Shown here one piece after another: positions 59,385 to 64,000 of a DNA stretch of 64,000 bases. The first letter of the stretch is position 1. Each line of letters opens with the position of its first letter. The notes under the pieces are model-generated. The model saw only the letters and a program-made list of their open reading frames with translations, did no database searches and was not told the DNA's origin. Origin of the DNA: an uncultured Bacilli bacterium (lineage in GTDB: Bacteria > Bacillota_I > Bacilli_A > RF39 > UBA660). The position numbers were made by a program, and so were the translations under genes. The DNA is taken from NCBI GenBank assembly GCA_934096945.1, contig CAKOND010000004.1, positions 24,397 to 88,396 of the forward strand, read 5' to 3'.

Positions 59385-60353
59385 ATGAAAGAATGTTATA
59401 AACCAATAGTTTTTGTTATTATTCTATTTTTTATACTGCTTGGAATTTCACATTTTTTTGTTCCTAAAAGTAATGCTAAAGGTAATGGTATTCATGAAGC
59501 TCGTGCAAACGGTGTTTTTGGTGAAGCAAAAGATACCATTGATGTTTTAGTAATTGGAGATAGTGAGTCTTTTACAAGTATTTCTCCATTACCTATTTGG
59601 AATAAATATGGTTTTACTATGTATAATGGTGGTGTTTCAAGACAATATTTGGTTGATACATATGATTATTTAAGTAAGGTTTTAAAAAATCAAAGTCCAA
59701 AGGTTGTACTTCTTGAAGCAAATGCTATTTATAGAAAAATGAATGTTAATAACGTGTTATCAACAAAAAGTCAAAGTATTTTACCAATTTTTCAATATCA
59801 TGATAGATGGAAGAGTATGACAAGTAATGATTTTACTAAAAAAATAAAATATACATGGACTGATGAATTAAAAGGTTTTTATTATAATATAAGTGTTGTT
59901 CCACCAAAAAGTGTAGGAGATTATATGAAAAATAATAAAAAAAGAACTGGTATAAGTTCTATTAATAAATATTATTTAGATAAAATAATAGATAAATGTA
60001 ATCAAAATGATATAAAAATAATTTTATACACTGTTCCTAGTACCCTTAATTGGAATGAAAAAAGAGATGAAGAAGTTACAAAATATGCCAAAAGTAAAAA
60101 TATTGAGTATTTAGATTTAAATTTATTGGTTAATGAACTGGGGATAGATTGGAATCAAGATTCTCGTGATGGTGGGGACCATTTAAATTATTATGGTGCT
60201 GTTAAAGTTACGGAATTTATGGGTAAATATTTATATGATTTAAATATACTTCCAAATCATAAAGGCGATGCTAAATATGATGGTTGGAATAAAGCCTATG
60301 AAAAATATGAAAATAAGATACTTAGTAAAAGTATAAGTGTAACTAATATTTAA
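59385..60353 (+). CDS. SGNH-like membrane-anchored DltD-equivalent
   Basis: A 322-residue protein with an N-terminal signal anchor (about residues 8-25) and an SGNH/GDSL-type extracytoplasmic domain: VIGDSES (Ser nucleophile), GGVSRQY, LLEANAIYRKM, and the C-terminal GGDHLNYYGA with the Asp-His pair. Canonical DltD has GSSE and is about 390 residues; this one occupies the DltD place but is closer to the AlgX/DltD-like group working with MBOATs. Last gene of the operon; strong GGGAGG in front. Confidence 0.85.
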   Translation: MKECYKPIVFVIILFFILLGISHFFVPKSNAKGNGIHEARANGVFGEAKDTIDVLVIGDSESFTSISPLPIWNKYGFTMYNGGVSRQYLVDTYDYLSKVLKNQSPKVVLLEANAIYRKMNVNNVLSTKSQSILPIFQYHDRWKSMTSNDFTKKIKYTWTDELKGFYYNISVVPPKSVGDYMKNNKKRTGISSINKYYLDKIIDKCNQNDIKIILYTVPSTLNWNEKRDEEVTKYAKSKNIEYLDLNLLVNELGIDWNQDSRDGGDHLNYYGAVKVTEFMGKYLYDLNILPNHKGDAKYDGWNKAYEKYENKILSKSISVTNI

Positions 60354-60408
60354 TAAGGAAATTTGTTGTATAATTATTTTGGTATATGAAAAGAGATGTT
60401 TTATTCTC

Positions 60409-60443
60409 TGAAAAGGACTGTTATTATAACAGTCCTTTTAAAC
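60409..60443. terminator. Bidirectional terminator after the dlt operon
   Basis: AAAAGGACTGTTAT / ATAACAGTCCTTTT stem between the convergent dlt and Rpn genes. Confidence 0.9.
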
Positions 60444-61361
60444 TAGTTTTTCTATTTCTTCTTTGGATAAACCAGTTATCTCAACTATTTCATCAATAGG
60501 ATAGTTTTTTTTAAGTAAATTAATGGCAATTTCAGCTTTTCCCTTAGCTTCTCCTTCAGCCAATCCTTTAGCTTTGCCTTCGGCAAGCCCTTCATTCTTT
60601 CCTTTGGCTTTTCCTTCAGCAAGAGCCTCTCTACGCACTAATTCATCTCTGGTATTTCTAACTAACATTTCATCTTCTTCTGGTGTTAAACCATAAACAA
60701 AAGCAGCATCACTATTTAATCTTTTCAAATTATCAACACTCTCCTTAATGATAGCGTTATTCATTTTCTTAGAATACTTTTCTAATTCCTCTTCATCCTT
60801 TATACCTATCATGGTTAGAATAGGTGCTTTCATAACGCTTTCTATGTCATTATCATACCAGAGTTTAGCAAACTTTTCAACATTAATTTCATAATATTTA
60901 AACCTTGGATCAAGTTCTTCCTCGTGGCTTTTATCATATATGGTATAACATTTTATTAATGGTGTATCCTTCCTTACATTATAATTGAGAGAAATATGTA
61001 TAAATTCTGACTCAATATCATATTTTTCTCCGGCGATAGTATATTGACTACAGAAAGAAAAATAATAATTCATATTTCTTATTTTATCTTCTTCATTATA
61101 AGTAGAATTAAGTTCTAGATTAATTTTTCGTTTTCCAGCTTCAAGAAGTAAATCAACTCTTTTATACCTTTCTTTTTTTCTACGAGCATTTAGTTCAATC
61201 GGAATAAACTTTATTATTCTATCAACTTTTGTTTCTAAACATTCACTTAAAAGTTCACATAGTAAATCAGTTTTTTTCTTATCTTCTCCGACGAATATAG
61301 CCTTAAACATTTTATCATAATTAAATCCATAAAATGTTTTTTCTTTAATTTCATTTGTCAT
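60438..61361 (-). CDS. Rpn/PD-(D/E)XK nuclease-family transposase-like protein
   Basis: A 307-residue protein of the Rpn (YhgA-like) group, RecA-independent recombination-promoting nucleases. The N-terminal nuclease core shows YDKMFKAIFVGEDKKK, then RVDLLLEAGKRKINLELN, where Asp and Glu-x-Asn take the (D/E)xK-type place. A C-terminal acidic-basic repeat follows (EGKAKGKNEGLAEGKAKGLA), then a helix-turn-helix-like tail (IDEIVEITGLSKEEI). I choose the start at 61361, with GGGAG eight bases upstream on the minus strand; an earlier in-frame start adds 16 residues. Confidence 0.88.
   Translation of the reverse strand: MTNEIKEKTFYGFNYDKMFKAIFVGEDKKKTDLLCELLSECLETKVDRIIKFIPIELNARRKKERYKRVDLLLEAGKRKINLELNSTYNEEDKIRNMNYYFSFCSQYTIAGEKYDIESEFIHISLNYNVRKDTPLIKCYTIYDKSHEEELDPRFKYYEINVEKFAKLWYDNDIESVMKAPILTMIGIKDEEELEKYSKKMNNAIIKESVDNLKRLNSDAAFVYGLTPEEDEMLVRNTRDELVRREALAEGKAKGKNEGLAEGKAKGLAEGEAKGKAEIAINLLKKNYPIDEIVEITGLSKEEIEKLV
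60535..60640 (-). repeat. Imperfect tandem repeats coding for EGKAKG/EGLA units
   Basis: Several 12-18 bp units rich in CCTTTAGCTTTTCCTTC-like sequence (as read on the + strand) encode repeated EGKAKG, EGLA and EGEAKG in the Rpn-like gene. Length variation by slippage is common in this family. Confidence 0.65.
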
Positions 61362-61607
61362 AAAATTTTCTCCCTTCATATAAGACTCTATTCTATGTTC
61401 ACTATACAAAAAAAGTCAAGAAAAATCGGTCGACATGGTTCGACAATTATTTTAAAAACGCTGGTTTTTCTTAGGCTTTATGGGCGTCTTTTACTTGCAA
61501 ATTTTTATAAAAAAGATTAAAGTTTGTAGCACAACTAAAAAGTCACTATGAAATTAAAAATTAATTTCATAGTAGTCATTTTTGTTTATTTCAAAAATAT
61601 ACTTAGC
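61362..61607. other. Intergenic segment upstream of the Rpn gene
   Basis: Contains tandem GTCGACA / GTTCGACA (61429-61445), possibly an operator upstream of the Rpn gene, and a terminator hairpin for the XRE gene near 61540-61584. Nothing else was recognised. Confidence 0.4.
61540..61584. terminator. Long AT hairpin terminator
   Basis: AGTCACTATGAAATTAA / TTAATTTCATAGTAGTCA (one bulge) with T-run on one side and A-run on the other. Confidence 0.75.
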
Positions 61608-61898
61608 TTATTTATTATATAAACTTTCAATCATTTTATTGATTATTTCTTTATCTTCTTCATCTAGTTCATAATATTTGTTTATTATATTATCACTAAA
61701 CAAACCATTAATTGAGGTACCTAAAGTTTCTGCGATTTTATATGCAACTGGTAAAGATGGTATTCTTTGGTTGGTTTCGTAACAAGCAATACTTTGATGA
61801 GATACACCGACTTTGGTGCTTAATCTAACTTGTGTCATTTTTCTTTTTTCTCTTAATTTTTGCATATAAATGAAATTCATCTCACTATTTTTTAACAT
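61608..61898 (-). CDS. XRE-family transcriptional regulator
   Basis: A 96-residue Cro/C1-type regulator. The helix-turn-helix reads MTQVRLSTKVGVSHQSIACYE followed by TNQRIPSLPVAYKIAETLG; the C-terminal 30 residues form an acidic helix (YYELDEEDKEIINKMIESL). The start at 61898 has AGGAGTGAT upstream on the minus strand; an earlier ATG adds three residues. It belongs to the HipB-/SinR-like small regulators, target unknown. Confidence 0.85.
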   Translation of the reverse strand: MLKNSEMNFIYMQKLREKRKMTQVRLSTKVGVSHQSIACYETNQRIPSLPVAYKIAETLGTSINGLFSDNIINKYYELDEEDKEIINKMIESLYNK

Positions 61899-62033
61899 AA
61901 ATATCACTCCTAGTTATATTATGTACCAAAAAATATTAAAAAACTTTCACTCATAGTTGCAATTTCTAAAAAACAATATTATAATATAATTGGATGAAAG
62001 AATAAAAAAATAACAACGTTTTACATAATGTTG

Positions 62034-62297
62034 TCATTTTCTTTCATCTATCCTTTTGGCAATTATATAATGCTGTTTATTGTAGGTAATTAAATCGGCG
62101 CTGGTTACACCGAGTACATCGGAAAATTTGTCAAGCAGCTCTAAAGTAGGCTTCCTTTTTCCGTTTTCAAGTTGGTTTATATAAGGAAGGGTACTACCTA
62201 AAAGCTCTGCATACTTTTCTTGGGACAGATTTCTTTGGTATCTGTAGTATTTTAAATTAATTGCAAGTATGTCCTTGCTTTCAAGCCGTTTTAACAA
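62034..62297 (-). CDS. XRE-family transcriptional regulator
   Basis: An 87-residue regulator with helix-turn-helix YRYQRNLSQEKYAELLGSTL and PYINQLENGKRKPTLELLDKFSDVLG. It starts at TTG 62297 with a GGACGGTGA site. It is oriented away from the large surface-protein gene and shares the 120-base intergenic region with its promoter, so it may regulate that gene. Unlike the XRE at 61608, its C-terminus is basic. Confidence 0.82.
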   Translation of the reverse strand: MLKRLESKDILAINLKYYRYQRNLSQEKYAELLGSTLPYINQLENGKRKPTLELLDKFSDVLGVTSADLITYNKQHYIIAKRIDERK

Positions 62298-62359
62298 ATA
62301 TTTTCACCGTCCTTCATTAACAATTATAGAAAATTGCCATAATTAAGTCTTTAATACAC

Positions 62360-62388
62360 TTGTATTAAATAAAATTTTAGTTTATAAT
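62360..62388 (+). promoter_or_regulatory. Promoter of the large surface-protein gene
   Basis: TTGTAT (62360-62365) and TATAAT (62383-62388), 17-base spacer, start about 25 bases before the coding start. Confidence 0.65.
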
Positions 62389-62419
62389 ATAGGTGTGTAT
62401 AATAAAGAGGAGTAGTTTT

Positions 62420-63967
62420 ATGGAAAGTAGAAAAACAAAAATAATAAGTGTAGTGGCAATTGTAGCATTAGCTTTAACAGTAATAACAGCGACATATGCA
62501 TATTTTAATGCCCAAGTAGGAAATCCAGCAGCAGCGGATGTAAAAATTAATGCTAATACAGTGGATACTTTCACATTTGCAAGTGGTAGTGCAATATCTT
62601 TTAGTATTAATCAAGATAATTTTGCAGGTGGAGCAGGAAATCAAAGCGGAAGTACGTATGCTAGTGCTTTGCTTACAGCAAATAATAAGACAAATACAGC
62701 AACAGAACATTATTATTTGTATTTAAAAATTGAAAAAAATACATTTACTTATTCAATTAATACAAATACCCCAGAAATAATAATGACAGTAAAGGATAGT
62801 AGTGGAACGGAAGTAACAGACATAAGTACACTAACTCATGTTATAGTAACCGGAGCAAATGGAACCCAAGTATCAGGATATGATATAACAAACAAATCTG
62901 GACTTATAACTCTTTTTGATAACAGAGAAATAACCACAACATCAAGTAAGGAAGAAAAGTGGAATATAACAATAACATTTGTAAACTATGATGAAAATCA
63001 AAATGCAAATGCAGGTAAGAGTATGAGTGCAAAAGTGATGATACAAAAGGAAGAAGAAAAAGTATTCTTAGCAGATTATGTAAAATCACTATATACAGGA
63101 ACCCAAGGGGATAATAATATTTATTATCATGATAGTAGTTTAACAAATGGAGCAGGAGATAGCTCATATAGATATTCTGGCGCAAATCCAAATAATTATG
63201 TATGTTTTGGAAGTAATGAAAGTACATGTCCAACAGATAACCTATATAGAATCATCGGAGTATTTGGAAATCAAGTAAAATTAATTAAATATGATTATGG
63301 AACAACAGATGAATTAGGAACAGATGGAGATTATAGTAAAACATATAAAGAATGGGGAATGGATAGCACATATAAAGGTACCTATGGAGATGGAGAAAGA
63401 ATAGGTGTATATTACTGGAATAACACGACGCAAACAAATACCTGGAGTGAAAGTTTATTAAATAAAACAAACTTAAATACAAATTTCATTAATAATATAG
63501 GAGAAGAATGGGCAAATAAAATAGCAACAACAACGTGGAAAGTTGGAGGAAATACATATTCAAATATATATTCAAAAACGCCATCTGTAGTATACCAAAA
63601 TGAAATAGTGAATCCAGTAACGACAAATACAACAGATAATGCAACAGAATACACGGCAAAAATAGGCTTAATGTATGTAAGTGATTATGGATTTGCAGCA
63701 GAACCAAGTGCATGGACTTTAACAATGGGCAATTATAATAATACGACAGCAACAAGTACAAATTGGATGTATATGGGTCTATATGAATGGACTATTTCCC
63801 GTGGTGCGGCCTATTCGGGCGATGCGTTCATTGTGTACGGCGGTGGTTACGTGGGCGGCAACAGTGTGGGCAACGACAGTGCGGTGCGGCCGTCCTTCAA
63901 TCTTGAGTCTTCCATAACCTATTTATCGGGGAGCGGCAGTGCCAGCGACCCGATGGTAATAAACTAG
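62420..63967 (+). CDS. Surface protein with SipW-type signal, and GC-rich C-lectin-like variable C-terminus (putative DGR target)
   Basis: A 515-residue exported protein. A signal/anchor helix (residues 8-30, with KTKIISVVAIVAL) is of the type seen in TasA/camelysin-like proteins; a beta-rich domain follows (about 31-212). The rest (about 215-515) resembles C-type-lectin-like surface modules with YRIIGVFGNQVKLIKYD and a final VRPSFNL. From about 63795 the base composition changes from about 35% to about 59% GC without a frame break, and codons 63833-63880 are only GTG or NNY codons reachable from AAY by changing A. I infer a diversity-generating retroelement variable region. ATG 62420 follows GAGGAG. 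Earlier codons prefer A endings (ACA, GCA, GGA), unlike the T endings of neighbouring genes. Confidence 0.85.
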   Translation: MESRKTKIISVVAIVALALTVITATYAYFNAQVGNPAAADVKINANTVDTFTFASGSAISFSINQDNFAGGAGNQSGSTYASALLTANNKTNTATEHYYLYLKIEKNTFTYSINTNTPEIIMTVKDSSGTEVTDISTLTHVIVTGANGTQVSGYDITNKSGLITLFDNREITTTSSKEEKWNITITFVNYDENQNANAGKSMSAKVMIQKEEEKVFLADYVKSLYTGTQGDNNIYYHDSSLTNGAGDSSYRYSGANPNNYVCFGSNESTCPTDNLYRIIGVFGNQVKLIKYDYGTTDELGTDGDYSKTYKEWGMDSTYKGTYGDGERIGVYYWNNTTQTNTWSESLLNKTNLNTNFINNIGEEWANKIATTTWKVGGNTYSNIYSKTPSVVYQNEIVNPVTTNTTDNATEYTAKIGLMYVSDYGFAAEPSAWTLTMGNYNNTTATSTNWMYMGLYEWTISRGAAYSGDAFIVYGGGYVGGNSVGNDSAVRPSFNLESSITYLSGSGSASDPMVIN

Positions 63968-63974
63968 TACTTTA

Positions 63975-63988
63975 GGACATGCTTGTCT
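63975..63988 (+). repeat. Small hairpin just after the surface-protein stop
   Basis: GGACA / TGTCT (one G-T pair) with TGCT loop, seven bases downstream of the stop and followed by GC-rich sequence to the window edge. Its place fits the structured element found after variable regions in DGRs, but no T-run follows, so it is not a terminator. Confidence 0.35.
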
Positions 63989-64000
63989 AGCGCGTCCGCG

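Noticed and set aside
63412..63761. Minus-strand open frames opposite the large surface gene
   Set aside because: They arise from the A-rich codons of the plus-strand gene; their products are hydrophobic strings without starts or family features.

Overview
The window is about 64 kb of very AT-rich chromosome (roughly 28-30% GC by eye) from an endospore-forming member of the Bacillota. TGA acts as a stop codon (for example at the ends of the yvcK-like and abi genes), so the genetic code is standard and the organism is not a Mycoplasma. Gene order follows the Bacillus origin region closely: gyrB-gyrA, SRP RNA-tadA-dnaX-yaaK-recR-bofA, holB-ricT-trmN6, pth-mfd-spoVT, metG-tatD, a 3D-domain gene, rsmA-yabG-veg-spoVG, yabP-yabQ-divIC. 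Sporulation genes (bofA, spoVT, yabG, spoVG, yabP, yabQ, gerQ, cwlD) are spread through it. Perfect Noc-type sites suggest a Bacilli-like lineage; a gut uncultured lineage is likely, but I cannot name a species.

Layout. 1-2.7 kb: end of gyrB and complete gyrA. 2.7-4.14 kb: a non-coding AT-rich segment with eight parS sites and two perfect Noc sites, probably the centromere-like region near oriC. 4.1-17.1 kb: SRP RNA, replication and repair genes, the RicT signalling protein, mfd-spoVT, and a T-box-controlled dut-metG-tatD operon. 17.1-17.5 kb: a decayed transposase. 17.6-26.8 kb: a surface protein, 3D-domain protein, rsmA, the sporulation/division block, clpP, a TGS-domain nucleoside kinase and GAPDH. 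26.8-28.1 kb: a membrane protein and two decayed genes. 28.1-43.8 kb: MurJ/SpoVB-like flippase, ftsEX with an M23 hydrolase, gerQ, YitT, yvcK-whiA, nrdG, two degenerate ABC-ATPase remnants in the position of ecfA1-ecfA2, truA-rplM-rpsI, RNA-modification genes and cwlD.

43.9-60.4 kb: an Abi-type HEPN protein, HtrA protease, RDD protein, decayed YbaK and regulator fragments, a CFI-box protein, a MarR-controlled heterodimeric ABC exporter, a two-component system, and an atypical dlt operon carrying an inserted PLP-dependent enzyme. 60.4-64 kb is accessory: an Rpn/PD-(D/E)XK protein, two XRE regulators, and a large surface protein whose last 160 bases or so jump from about 35% to about 59% GC.

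The most striking signals are (1) that GC-rich C-terminal patch, whose codons look like the adenine-mutated variable repeat of a diversity-generating retroelement; any reverse transcriptase and template repeat would lie beyond base 64000; (2) the parS/Noc-site array with a recurring companion motif; (3) the ABC-ATPase-derived pair that has lost all nucleotide-binding motifs but stays open and translationally coupled; (4) the dlt operon with a fold-III PLP enzyme; and (5) a T-box whose specifier reads UUC (Phe) although it precedes dut-metG.
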